From Eubacteriales bacterium (GTDB taxonomy: Bacteria; Bacillota; Clostridia; Christensenellales; CAG-138), in the NCBI GenBank assembly GCA_021372675.1, contig JAJFTZ010000010.1, positions 1 to 50,381 of the forward strand: a stretch of 50,381 nt of DNA. Direction: 5' to 3'. The translations under genes and the position numbers were made by a program. The notes beneath the pieces were generated by a model that made no database searches, was not told the DNA's origin, and was given only the letters and a program-made list of their open reading frames with translations. Of this stretch, positions 41,663-50,381 are shown piece by piece; the first letter of the stretch is position 1; every line of letters starts with the position of its first letter.

Positions 41663-43021
41663 ATGGCAAGGCTTTTCGGAACCGACGGCGTGCGCGGCAT
41701 CGCCAACCAGGATTTATCGATCGAGCTCGCGATGAAGATCGGCGCGTGCGGCGCGTGCGTTTTAACGAGCGAGGTGCATAACCCGAGGATTCTCGTGGGC
41801 ATGGATACGCGGCGCTCGGGCGATATGCTCGCGGCTGCGCTCACGGCGGGCATCTGCTCGGTGGGCGGCGACGTGATCGACGTGGGTGTGATCCCAACGC
41901 CCGCGCTGGCGCATCTCGTGCGCCTTTACGAAGCGGATGCGGCGGTAATGGTGAGCGCGTCGCACAACACCATGGAATATAACGGCATCAAATGGTTCAA
42001 CGCGCAAGGCTATAAGCTGCCCGACGAGCTCGAGGATGAGATAGAGCGCATGATCAAAGACGGCGCGCCGCTCGAAAGGCCCAAGGGGGCGGGCGTGGGG
42101 CATGTGATCGTGGCCAAGCGCGCGGCCTCCGAATACGCGGCGTTTTTAAAATCCACCGCGCGCGAGAGCTTCGGTGGCATCCGCGTGGTGCTCGACTGCG
42201 CCAACGGCGCTTCCTCGCCCCTCGCGCGGGAGGTGTTTTCCTCGCTCGGCGCGGAGGTGATCTCCTGCGCCGACGAGCCGGACGGCAACAACATCAACGA
42301 TAAGTGCGGCTCCATGCACCCCGAGCGCCTACAGGAGCTCGTCACGGAAACGGGCGCGGACGTCGGTTTCGCGTTCGACGGCGACGCCGACAGGGTGATT
42401 GCGGCGGACGAATTCGGCAATATCGTGGACGGCGACCGTATTTTAGGCATCTGCGCGCGGGCGCTAAAAGCTGAGGGCAGGCTCAAAAGCGACACGCTCG
42501 TCATCACCGTCATGTCGAACCTCGGCTTGAAGGTGCGCATGAAGGAGCTCGGCATACATATTTCGGAAACCGCCGTGGGCGACCGCTATGTGATGGAGCG
42601 CATGCTCGAGGAAAACTACACGCTGGGCGGCGAGCAGTCCGGCCACGTGATCTTCCTTGACCTGAACACCACGGGCGATGGCATGCTTACCGCCATCCAG
42701 GTGCTCAACGTTTTAAAGACCTCGAAAAAGAGCATATCGCAGCTTGCTTCGGATATCCCCATCTACCCGCAGGTGCTCGTGAACGTGCGCGTCGAGAACG
42801 ATAAAAAGCACGAGGCCATGGCCGACGCGGAGCTTAAAGCCGCCATAGTGCGCGTCAATGACGAGCTCGGCGCCTCCGGCCGCGTGCTCGTGCGCGCCTC
42901 CGGCACGGAGCCTCTGATCCGCATCATGCTCGAGGGGCAGGACGAGGCAAACATAAGCCGCCACGCCGTCGCGCTCGCGAAGATACTCGAGCGCAACCAC
43001 GAGGGGAAGATCAAGGGGTAA
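41663..43021 (+). CDS. glmM: phosphoglucosamine mutase
   Basis: The 452-residue enzyme converts glucosamine-6-phosphate to glucosamine-1-phosphate for UDP-GlcNAc and peptidoglycan synthesis. It shows ARLFGTDGVRGIAN, the phosphoserine loop VSASHNTMEYNGIKWF with Ser100, and the metal loop Asp239-x-Asp241-x-Asp243-Arg in FDGDADRVIA. A GGEQSGHVIF sugar loop and the VRASGTEPLIRIM phosphate site follow. GGAGG is upstream. A very strong terminator follows. Confidence 0.97.
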   Translation: MARLFGTDGVRGIANQDLSIELAMKIGACGACVLTSEVHNPRILVGMDTRRSGDMLAAALTAGICSVGGDVIDVGVIPTPALAHLVRLYEADAAVMVSASHNTMEYNGIKWFNAQGYKLPDELEDEIERMIKDGAPLERPKGAGVGHVIVAKRAASEYAAFLKSTARESFGGIRVVLDCANGASSPLAREVFSSLGAEVISCADEPDGNNINDKCGSMHPERLQELVTETGADVGFAFDGDADRVIAADEFGNIVDGDRILGICARALKAEGRLKSDTLVITVMSNLGLKVRMKELGIHISETAVGDRYVMERMLEENYTLGGEQSGHVIFLDLNTTGDGMLTAIQVLNVLKTSKKSISQLASDIPIYPQVLVNVRVENDKKHEAMADAELKAAIVRVNDELGASGRVLVRASGTEPLIRIMLEGQDEANISRHAVALAKILERNHEGKIKG

Positions 43022-43034
43022 GCTACATAAAAGC

Positions 43035-43081
43035 AAGCGAGAGACTGTTTCGGAGGTTTTCCGAAGCAGTCTCTCGCTTTT
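43035..43081 (+). terminator. long intrinsic terminator of glmM
   Basis: AAGCGAGAGACTG (43035-43047) pairs with CAGTCTCTCGCTT from 43067, and an inner TTCGGA/TCCGAA stem lengthens the hairpin. TTTT follows. Confidence 0.92.
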
Positions 43082-43121
43082 GGGGAATGCAATTTTAGTT
43101 TTATAAATATCAAATTAAATA

Positions 43122-43149
43122 TTGACAATATGGAAGATAACTATATAAT
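43122..43149 (+). promoter_or_regulatory. strong promoter of the ArsR/DUF2087 operon in an AT-rich patch
   Basis: TTGACA (43122-43127), 16-base spacer, TATAAT (43144-43149). The preceding AT-rich stretch 43091-43121 contains AAATATCAAATTAAATATT, an imperfect dyad that could be an operator for the ArsR-type protein encoded in the operon. Confidence 0.88.
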
Positions 43150-43216
43150 TAAATCGAGATAGGGGTTGCGGACGGGTTAATAAAACGGCATGCCATCGAA
43201 AGGAAAGGGTAATTTT

Positions 43217-43588
43217 ATGAGCGAGCTTCGGCAGGACGCAATGTTCTCTTATTTTGACGAAAGAATCGCTTCCTGCGAGCGGAAAAGGGAAGCGCTTTTG
43301 AAGGACGACAGGGCGGACGAGGCTGTTTTTGAAAGGATACGGGCAAACGTTTACGACATTTTTAAGGCCATGCTTCGAGTGAGCGTCAAGGCGGGCGGCG
43401 GAGAGGAAAAAGCCGTAAGGCGTTTCTTCTTGGAAAAAGTTGAGGAGATACCCGTAAGCTGGGAGGAATCCTGCCGCAAGGCGGAACAGCACGGCGATGT
43501 TGAAAAAGTGCGGATTGAAACCATCAAGCTTGAAACGGTAAAGGGGATACGGGCCGCGTTCGGGCGCATTTGGGAGGCGCAGCCATGA
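43217..43588 (+). CDS. unrecognised small helical protein paired with an ArsR regulator
   Basis: The 123-residue protein is almost entirely charged helix: MSELRQDAMFSYFDERIA at the start, VFERIRANVYDIFKAMLRVS in the middle, and VEKVRIETIKLETVKGIRAA near the end. There is no signal peptide, membrane segment or metal motif. AAAGGAAAGGG lies seven bases before the ATG. It overlaps the ArsR/DUF2087 gene by four bases (ATGA), so the two are tightly coupled. It could be an antagonist or partner of the regulator; no family is recognised. Confidence 0.75.
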   Translation: MSELRQDAMFSYFDERIASCERKREALLKDDRADEAVFERIRANVYDIFKAMLRVSVKAGGGEEKAVRRFFLEKVEEIPVSWEESCRKAEQHGDVEKVRIETIKLETVKGIRAAFGRIWEAQP

Positions 43589-44142
43589 CCGAAGCGGAGG
43601 CCATCGGCCTTTTCAAATGCCTGTCGGATAAATCGAGACTACAAATTTTAAAATCGCTCGCCGTGGAGGATATGTATGTGGAGCGCTTGGCCGAAAGGCT
43701 TGGCTTGACCGCGCCCACCATATCGTTCCACCTGAAAAAGCTAAGCGACGCGGGTGCCGTGACCTCCTACAAAAACCAGTACTACGCGATGTATTCGCTT
43801 CGCAGAGACGTTTTTATGACGAGTATTCTCGATATCATCAAGGAGGAATCGGACGAAGCCGCCTTGCAGGCGCAGCGTGAGGCGCAATACCGCCGCAAGG
43901 TGATTGAGAGCTTCTTCGAGTACGGGAAGCTCAAGTCCATACCTTCGCAGCGGAAGAAGGAGAGGATCGTTCTCGAGGAGCTCGCAAAATCCTTCGAGTT
44001 CGGAAGGATATATGCCGAGCGCGAGGTAAACATTATTCTTGCCGATTACCACGACGATTTTTGCACGCTCCGGCGCGATATGGTAGCCGAGCAGCTTCTG
44101 GCAAGAAACAAGGAAGGGTATTGGCGCGTTCAGCGCGAATGA
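43585..44142 (+). CDS. ArsR-family helix-turn-helix regulator with DUF2087 domain
   Basis: The 185-residue protein has an N-terminal ArsR winged helix (about 1-80) with FKCLSDKSRLQILKSLAVED and RLGLTAPTISFHLKKLSDAG. A linker and a C-terminal DUF2087 domain (about 105-185) follow, with LKSIPSQRKKERIVLEELAK, FEFGRIYAEREVNIILADYH and DFCTLRRDMVAEQLL. DUF2087 is a small helical domain often joined to regulators. No Cys metal box is visible in the recognition helix region, so a metal ligand is unlikely. The start at 43585 has GGAGG seven bases upstream. Confidence 0.9.
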   Translation: MTEAEAIGLFKCLSDKSRLQILKSLAVEDMYVERLAERLGLTAPTISFHLKKLSDAGAVTSYKNQYYAMYSLRRDVFMTSILDIIKEESDEAALQAQREAQYRRKVIESFFEYGKLKSIPSQRKKERIVLEELAKSFEFGRIYAEREVNIILADYHDDFCTLRRDMVAEQLLARNKEGYWRVQRE

Positions 44143-44147
44143 CGAGA

Positions 44148-44184
44148 AAACGGGGTCGCTTCGTTCGAAGCGGCCCCGTTTTTA
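44148..44184. terminator. bidirectional terminator between the ArsR operon and glyS
   Basis: AACGGGGTCGCTTCG and CGAAGCGGCCCCGTT pair (one G-U) with a tiny loop. TTTTT follows on the plus strand and TTTTCTCG on the minus strand. Confidence 0.9.
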
Positions 44185-44197
44185 AGAAATCAAAGGT

Positions 44198-45589
44198 TTA
44201 GAATACGATCTTTTCCTCGATGTACTTCACTAAGCCGTCGATCGCGATGCGCTCCTGCGCCATGGTGTCGCGGTCGCGCACGGTTACGGTGCCGTCCTCT
44301 AGGGTGTCGAAATCCACCGTGATGCAGTACGGCGTGCCGATCTCGTCGGCGCGGCGGTAGCGCTTACCGATGGCGCCGGTTTCGTCGTAATCCACCATGA
44401 AATGCTTGGCGAGCAGGGCATAAACCTCTTTTGCCTTGTCGCCGAGCTTGTTTTTTTGGAGCGGGAACACGGCGGCCTTGAAGGGCGCGAGCGCGGGGTG
44501 AAGGTGCAAAATGTTTCGCACATCGCCGTCCGCGAGCGTTTCCTCGTCGTAGGCGTCGCAGAGGAAGGCGAGAAGCACGCGGTCAGCGCCGAGCGAGGGC
44601 TCGATGCAGTAGGGGATAAAGCGCTCGTTGGTGAAGGGGTCCTGATAGTCGAGCGCCGCGCCGGAGTGCTCCGAATGCGCCTTCAGGTCGAAATCGGTGC
44701 GGCTGGCGATGCCCCAAAGCTCGCCGCGGCCGAACGGAAATTCGTATTCGATATCGGTGGTGCCGTTGGAGTAGTGGCTCAATTCTTCCTTTTCATGTTC
44801 GCGCATGGTTATGTTTTCTTCCTTCATGCCGAGGGAGAGGAGGAAGTTCTTGCAATAGTCCTTCCAATAGCCGTACCATTCGAGCTCCGTGCCGGGCTCG
44901 CAGAAAAACTCGAGCTCCATCTGCTCGAACTCCCGGATGCGGAAAATGAAGTTGCCCGGCGTGATCTCGTTGCGGAAGGATTTGCCGATCTGCGCGATGC
45001 CGAAGGGCAGCTTGCGGCGCGTGGTGCGCTGCACGTTTTTGAAATTCACGAAAATGCCCTGGGCCGTTTCGGGCCTAAGGTAAATTTGGCTTGCGGTATC
45101 CTCGTTGACGCCCTGAAAGGTTTTGAACATCATGTTGAACTTGCGGATGGGCGTAAAATCGGCCTTGCCGCACTCTGGGCAGGCGATTTTATGCTCGGCG
45201 ATATAGGCCTGCATCTGCTCGTTAGGCCAGCCGTCGGGGTGCACGCCCTCGATATGGTGTTCGTGCACGTAATCCTCGATGAGCTTATCGGCGCGGAAAC
45301 GTGCTTTGCAGGATTTGCAGTCCATCAGCGGGTCGTTGAAGTTTACGAGATGGCCGGAGGCCACCCATGTTTCCGGGTTCATGAGGATGGCGGAATCCAT
45401 CCCCACGTTATAGGGGCTTTCCTGCACGAATTTGCGCCACCATGCGCGCTTCACGTTGTTTTTGAGCTCTACGCCCAAGGGGCCGTAGTCCCACGAGTTC
45501 GCGAGGCCGCCGTAGATCTCAGAGCCGGCGAAGATGAAGCCGCGGTTTTTGCACAGCGCGACGAGTTTTTCCATGGTAACGGTCGCCAT
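44198..45589 (-). CDS. glyS: glycyl-tRNA synthetase, dimeric class II type
   Basis: The 463-residue alpha2-type enzyme charges tRNA-Gly. It shows [20 protein letters not shown] and [19 protein letters not shown]. Motif 2 includes [20 protein letters not shown], and motif 3 is [19 protein letters not shown] zinc-binding insert has CKSCKARF and CPECGKADF pairs, and an anticodon-binding domain fills the C-terminus (from about 365). The ATG at 45589 (MATVTMEK) has GGAAAGGA upstream with better spacing than the ATG two codons earlier. It is a lone minus-strand gene with a short leader and no T-box. Confidence 0.97.
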   Translation of the reverse strand: MATVTMEKLVALCKNRGFIFAGSEIYGGLANSWDYGPLGVELKNNVKRAWWRKFVQESPYNVGMDSAILMNPETWVASGHLVNFNDPLMDCKSCKARFRADKLIEDYVHEHHIEGVHPDGWPNEQMQAYIAEHKIACPECGKADFTPIRKFNMMFKTFQGVNEDTASQIYLRPETAQGIFVNFKNVQRTTRRKLPFGIAQIGKSFRNEITPGNFIFRIREFEQMELEFFCEPGTELEWYGYWKDYCKNFLLSLGMKEENITMREHEKEELSHYSNGTTDIEYEFPFGRGELWGIASRTDFDLKAHSEHSGAALDYQDPFTNERFIPYCIEPSLGADRVLLAFLCDAYDEETLADGDVRNILHLHPALAPFKAAVFPLQKNKLGDKAKEVYALLAKHFMVDYDETGAIGKRYRRADEIGTPYCITVDFDTLEDGTVTVRDRDTMAQERIAIDGLVKYIEEKIVF

Positions 45590-45622
45590 ATACATTTCCT
45601 TTCCACCGTAAAAACTTGATTA

Positions 45623-45650
45623 AGCATACCATACGCAAGGCTTTTGTCAA
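45623..45650 (-). promoter_or_regulatory. promoter of glyS
   Basis: On the minus strand TTGACA (45645-45650), 16-base spacer, TATGCT (45623-45628), with TGG before the -10. The predicted leader is about 27 bases. Confidence 0.8.
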
Positions 45651-45675
45651 GATGCACACATGGCCGACAAGATGC
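45648..45675. repeat. direct repeat CAAGATGC, 20 bases apart
   Basis: CAAGATGC occurs at 45648-45655 and 45668-45675. The copies are two helical turns apart, in the gap between glyS and the Cys-rich gene, and the first overlaps the glyS -35. It could be a regulator site or chance. Confidence 0.3.
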
Positions 45676-45730
45676 GTAATATATCGTAGCAAGAGCGCGC
45701 CGCGCTTAATTTTAAGGAGGCATTTCAAGT

Positions 45731-45961
45731 ATGTTCAATTTCGGCAACAACTCCGGCAACAGTAGTTGCTGGTGGATCATCATCCTGATCCTGCTGTTCT
45801 CCTGTTGCGGAGACAACAACGATTGCGGCTGCAATAACAACAACGGCATCATGGGCGGCAATAATTGTTGGTGGATCATCATTCTGTTGCTTCTCATCTC
45901 CTGCTGCAACAACAATGATGACTGCGGCTGCAACAACAATAACAACTGCGGCTGCTGCTAA
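45731..45961 (+). CDS. Cys/Asn-rich small protein made of two duplicated units
   Basis: The 76-residue protein consists of two copies of the same unit, at residues 13-38 and 46-71. Each is C-W-W-I-I-I plus a run of Leu/Ile, then C-C, x5, C-G-C and an Asn run. Cys spacing is identical in both (C-x11-CC-x5-C-x-C), and the protein ends C-G-C-C. Each unit could be a short membrane-inserting helix flanked by a Cys-rich loop. AAGGAGG lies 10 bases before the ATG. It resembles small high-cysteine proteins annotated in Clostridia without function. Its stop overlaps that of the opposing GIY-YIG gene. Confidence 0.8.
   Translation: MFNFGNNSGNSSCWWIIILILLFSCCGDNNDCGCNNNNGIMGGNNCWWIIILLLLISCCNNNDDCGCNNNNNCGCC
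45767..45943 (+). repeat. internal tandem duplication of the Cys/Asn-rich gene
   Basis: The bases 45767-45844 and 45866-45943 are recognisably related at DNA level, for example GGTGGATCATCAT in both copies and a shared GACTGCGGCTGCAA/GATTGCGGCTGCAA segment. The copies start 99 bases apart. Confidence 0.75.
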
Positions 45962-46248
45962 CGGGTGGTTGAAACCTCCGAAGCCGAGGCGGGCGGCGCG
46001 CCCGCCTCAAAGCCGCGCACGAGCGCTTCCTTCTGCGGCTTCCTGAGCCCCTTCAAAGCGCGCTCGCGGCGCAGCGCTTCCGACTTACAGGAACAAGCCT
46101 CCAGATATACGAGCGCCGCCGGTAAACGCACACGTGTGTATTTGCTTGCCGTCCCACTGTTGTGGGCGGCAAGCCTTTTTTCTATATCGTTGGTGTAGCC
46201 CGTATAGAGCGACCCATCCGCCATGCGGAGCATATACGCGTAAAACAT
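45958..46248 (-). CDS. GIY-YIG domain protein (UPF0213/YhbQ-like)
   Basis: The 96-residue protein is a lone GIY-YIG nuclease domain: FYAYMLRMADGSLYTGYTND supplies the two Tyr motifs (Y-x-Y and Y-T-G-Y), followed by DIEKRLAAHNSGTASKYTR and a RRERALKGLRKPQKEAL helix. A Glu ligand is expected near VYLEACSCKSEAL. Members are small putative structure-specific nucleases. The start at 46248 fits the family; the longer open frame crosses the promoter. It is convergent with the Cys-rich gene and its stop overlaps by four bases. Confidence 0.9.
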   Translation of the reverse strand: MFYAYMLRMADGSLYTGYTNDIEKRLAAHNSGTASKYTRVRLPAALVYLEACSCKSEALRRERALKGLRKPQKEALVRGFEAGAPPASASEVSTTR

Positions 46249-46281
46249 GCCTGCATCCGGTCCCCAAAAACAATTTATAAT

Positions 46282-46310
46282 ATGATAGCATGCCCGAGTG
46301 CCGCTTGCAA
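46282..46310 (-). promoter_or_regulatory. promoter of the GIY-YIG gene
   Basis: On the minus strand TTGCAA (46305-46310), 17-base spacer, TATCAT (46282-46287), with TGC before the -10. The -35 hexamer is palindromic and is the same one used by the lepA promoter on the other strand. Confidence 0.75.
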
Positions 46311-46333
46311 TTTCATGCCGCATCAAGTATGAT
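46305..46333 (+). promoter_or_regulatory. promoter of lepA sharing its -35 with the divergent promoter
   Basis: TTGCAA (46305-46310), 17-base spacer, TATGAT (46328-46333). The leader to lepA is about 22 bases. Confidence 0.75.
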
Positions 46334-46362
46334 TTCCTAGAGAAAAATACTTGGAGGCTCGC

Positions 46363-48164
<1,802 letters not shown>

Positions 48165-48165
<1 letters not shown>

Positions 48166-49331
48166 TGGCGGGAATTTATGTTCATATCCCGTTCTGCGTA
48201 AAAAAATGCGCGTACTGCGACTTCGTTTCCTTCGAAGGGTCGCCGCATGTGCGCCGCTATATCGACGCCCTCAAAGCCGAAATGAAAATTTCGGCTTTGC
48301 GTTTGCCTTACCGCAGCTACGACACGGTGTTCGTGGGCGGCGGCACGCCCTCCACGCTGCCTTTGGGCGCTGCGGAGGACATTTTTTGCGCGCTCAAAAA
48401 GCATTTCGACATCGCCGAAAACGCGGAGATCACCATGGAATGTAATCCCGGCACGGTCGATGCGGAAAAGCTGCGGGAATACCGTAACGCGGGCGTCAAC
48501 CGCCTTTCCTTCGGTCTGCAGAGCGCGAACGACGCACTCTTAAGCGCGATCGCCCGCATCCACACCTTCGACGATTTTTTGAAAAGCTACGCGCTGGCGC
48601 GCGAGGAGGGGTTTTGTAACATCAACGTGGACGTGATGTACGGCCTTCCCGGCCAGACCGAACGCGACCTTTCCCAAACGCTTTCGGCGGTGCTCGCGCT
48701 ATCGCCCGAACATATTTCGGCGTATTCGCTCATACTGGAGGAGGGAACGCCGCTTTACGCGCGCGTAAAGCGCGGGGAGGCCGCCGTGCCCGACGAGGAC
48801 GAAGCCTTTGCGCAGCACCGCCTCGCAATCGAGACGCTGCAAAACAACGGTTACGAGCGCTACGAAATTTCAAACTACGCGCGGCGCGGCGGCACGGGGG
48901 AAAAAAGCCCGTACCGCTGCAAACATAACCTCAACTACTGGAACAACGGGGAATACCTGGGCCTCGGCTTAAACGCGCATTCTGCCATGCGCCTTACGGG
49001 TTGGACTCGGTGGAGCAACACGGAAAGCCTCGAAGCTTACCTTTCGCGCGTCGAAAGCGGGGAGCTCCCTGCCGGGGAAAGGCAAGGTATCGACCGCGGC
49101 GAGGAGATGTTTGAATGCGTGATGCTGGGCTTGAGAAAGACCGAAGGGCTTTCGCTTCCCGCGTTTTTTGAGCGCTTCGGCGCGGGCTTTTTAACGAGGT
49201 ACGCGGGCGCGGTAGAAAAGCTTTCCGCGATGGGCTGGCTCGAGATAAACGCAGCCTTCGCGCGTCTGAGCGCGCGCGGGCTCGATATGCAAAACGAGGC
49301 GCTTTTATGTTTTATGGAGGGGGAGTCGTGA
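48165..49331 (+). CDS. hemW: HemW radical-SAM heme chaperone
   Basis: The 388-residue protein has the radical-SAM cluster Cys11-x3-Cys15-x2-Cys18 in IPFCVKKCAYCDF, GGGTPSTLP and a VNRLSFGLQSANDALL strand. VDVMYGLPGQTERDL and EISNYARRGG follow. HemW members, unlike coproporphyrinogen dehydrogenase HemN, lack the extra N-terminal part and carry heme to target proteins. The ATG overlaps the lepA stop, as in many Firmicutes. Confidence 0.93.
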
Positions 49332-49335
49332 AAAC

Positions 49336-49941
49336 GTGAATAAGAGGATAGGCATTTGCGCGTCAGCCGTTAATCTGGCGGCGGTGTTGGGCTTTGCGGC
49401 AGCGATGCTTCTGGGCACCACCTTTACGAGCTATCTTTCGAGCATCCTGATCGCGTTCAGCTTCGTGGTCATGGTGAGCGCGTTCGCGCATTACAGCGAC
49501 GAGCGTTCGAGGACGGCCGCTATAACGGCCGTGGCCTTCGGCGGCATGTATGCGCTCTGCAACGCCGTGGTCTATTTTATACAGCTCACCACGGTTCGCG
49601 GCGGCGCGCTCGGCGAACAAGCCGCGGCGCTTTTGGACTTTCAAAGGTTCGGCATGATCTTCAACCTCGATATGCTCGGTTACTGCCTCATGTCGCTTTC
49701 GACCCTTTTCGCCGGGTTTACCGTCCAGGTGAAATCCCGCGAGGACAGATGGCTCAAAGGGCTGTTGATCGTTCACGGCGTGTTTGCTCTTAGCTGCTTC
49801 ATCGTGCCGTTCCTCGGCCTGTTCAAAGCGGCTTCGGGGGAAGACGGTCTCGCCGGCACTCTCGTATTGGAGTTCTGGTGCGTTTATTTCGCCCCCGTGG
49901 GCGTTCTTTCGGCCCTGCATTTTTCAAAAAAGGCGGATTAG
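49336..49941 (+). CDS. unrecognised six-helix membrane protein
   Basis: The 201-residue protein has about six hydrophobic segments (roughly 8-28, 33-52, 60-82, 107-128, 142-164, 176-195) and short polar loops such as YSDERSRTAA and VKSREDRWLKG. It has no signal-peptide cleavage site or catalytic motif. The start is a GTG at 49336 with GGAGGGGGAG about 11 bases upstream, just after hemW, so it is co-transcribed. It stands between hemW and hrcA, where other Firmicutes usually have nothing. The function is unknown. Confidence 0.8.
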   Translation: MNKRIGICASAVNLAAVLGFAAAMLLGTTFTSYLSSILIAFSFVVMVSAFAHYSDERSRTAAITAVAFGGMYALCNAVVYFIQLTTVRGGALGEQAAALLDFQRFGMIFNLDMLGYCLMSLSTLFAGFTVQVKSREDRWLKGLLIVHGVFALSCFIVPFLGLFKAASGEDGLAGTLVLEFWCVYFAPVGVLSALHFSKKAD

Positions 49942-50003
49942 ATATTTCATAGAGACATACCATAATGTTGCCGTTTTGTCACATTGCCGTCCCCGTGCCT
50001 ACC

Positions 50004-50032
50004 TTGACATTAAATGGCCGCGGTGATATTTT
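50004..50032 (+). promoter_or_regulatory. promoter of the hrcA operon
   Basis: TTGACA (50004-50009), 17-base spacer, TATTTT (50027-50032). The predicted start is near 50039, just before the CIRCE element. The 62 bases before it, after the membrane-protein stop, show no clear terminator. Confidence 0.85.
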
Positions 50033-50043
50033 TATTGCAGTGA

Positions 50044-50070
50044 TTAGCACTCCGTATCGTCGAGTGCTAA
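50044..50070 (+). promoter_or_regulatory. CIRCE operator
   Basis: Perfect TTAGCACTC (50044-50052), nine-base spacer, GAGTGCTAA (50062-50070). This is the consensus binding site of the heat-shock repressor HrcA, placed in the 5' leader of the gene that encodes HrcA. Confidence 0.98.
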
Positions 50071-50111
50071 CACGGCCGAACTGATAAGAATCAGGAAGGG
50101 AGGCCGGGAAA

Positions 50112-50381
50112 ATGGAGCTCGATATGCGTAAAATGATGATCCTGCAAGCGATCATCGACGATTATACGCTCACCGCAGCGCCCATCGGCTCGCGTACGAT
50201 CTCCAAACGTCACGAGATCGGCCTTTCCTCCGCCACCATCCGCAACGAGATGAGCGACCTCGAGGAGCTTGGGTTTCTCGAGCAGCCGCATACGAGCGCG
50301 GGCAGGGTGCCCTCCGATAAGGCGTACCGCCTTTACGTAAACAGCATCATGCGCCACGCGAGCCTCACCGAGGAGGAAGCG
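50112..50381 (+). CDS. hrcA: heat-inducible transcription repressor HrcA (3' end cut by the window)
   Basis: The first 90 residues are present: [20 protein letters not shown], then a winged helix with [20 protein letters not shown] and [34 protein letters not shown]. These are the N-terminal DNA-binding domain of HrcA, which represses grpE-dnaK-dnaJ class I heat-shock genes at CIRCE and depends on GroEL. GGGAGG lies before the ATG. The rest of the gene, and probably grpE-dnaK-dnaJ, lies beyond the window. Confidence 0.97.
   Translation, partial: MELDMRKMMILQAIIDDYTLTAAPIGSRTISKRHEIGLSSATIRNEMSDLEELGFLEQPHTSAGRVPSDKAYRLYVNSIMRHASLTEEEA

Noticed and set aside
45712..45945. Minus-strand Leu/Gln/Pro-rich frame with its own apparent repeats
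   Set aside because: It is the complement of the duplicated Cys/Asn-rich gene. The plus strand has AAGGAGG and conserved Cys spacing; the minus strand has no ribosome binding site.
45731..45961. Possible metallothionein
   Set aside because: The Cys residues are interleaved with long hydrophobic runs, unlike soluble metallothioneins, so no such name is given.

Overview
The window is about 50 kb of gene-dense, GC-rich chromosome from a bacterium of the Firmicutes, most likely class Clostridia. Evidence for this: gene orders typical of Firmicutes (ylxM-ffh-rpsP-khpA-rimM-trmD-rplS-rbgA-rnhB; obg-yhbY-nadD-yqeK-rsfS; dprA-topA-trmFO-hslV-hslU; lepA-hemW-hrcA), a clostridial-type pyruvate phosphate dikinase, a dimeric glycyl-tRNA synthetase, a perfect CIRCE operator before hrcA, leader structures before rplM and rplS, and housekeeping promoters of the TTGACA-N16/17-TATAAT kind with AGGAGG ribosome binding sites. 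Nothing identifies the species. I saw no tRNA or rRNA gene, CRISPR array, prophage or insertion sequence.

Layout. 1-2.3 kb: the tail of an unknown gene, a palindromic repeat patch, then a minus-strand operon of a PadR repressor, a HAAS-domain membrane protein and a DUF4097 protein. 2.4-10.3 kb: a tiny YqzL-like gene on the minus strand, recO, ppdK, then dgt-dnaG-rpoD. 10.4-11.3 kb: two divergent, unrecognised small genes. 11.4-16.2 kb: nth-obg-yhbY, an opposing membrane-protein gene, a nadD-yqeK gene fusion and rsfS. 16.2-22.3 kb: the signal-recognition, ribosome and tRNA-modification block from ylxM to yraN. 22.4-26.5 kb: a 1239-residue double GT-C glycosyltransferase and a GtrA protein. 26.5-36.5 kb: yifB/comM, dprA, topA, trmFO, a GNAT enzyme, hslV, hslU and an SH3/SleB-type lipoprotein. 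36.6-43.1 kb: a GDP-mannose-pyrophosphorylase-like fusion, trmL, rplM-rpsI, trxB, glmM. 43.1-46.3 kb: a small-protein/ArsR-DUF2087 operon, glycyl-tRNA synthetase on the minus strand, a duplicated Cys/Asn-rich miniprotein and a GIY-YIG protein. 46.3-50.4 kb: lepA-hemW, a membrane protein, and the start of the hrcA heat-shock operon.

Most of the window is core information processing (replication, transcription initiation, ribosome assembly, tRNA modification, protein export and turnover). Envelope-sugar functions (the double glycosyltransferase, GtrA, the nucleotidyltransferase fusion, GlmM) are spread among it. No single block looks like a self-contained new defence or metabolic system. The most unusual items are the double GT-C fusion, the Cys/Asn-rich tandem-duplicated miniprotein, divergent promoters that appear to share one palindromic -35 hexamer, a probable CTG start for yifB, and a sugar nucleotidyltransferase whose mutase half has lost its metal-binding loop.
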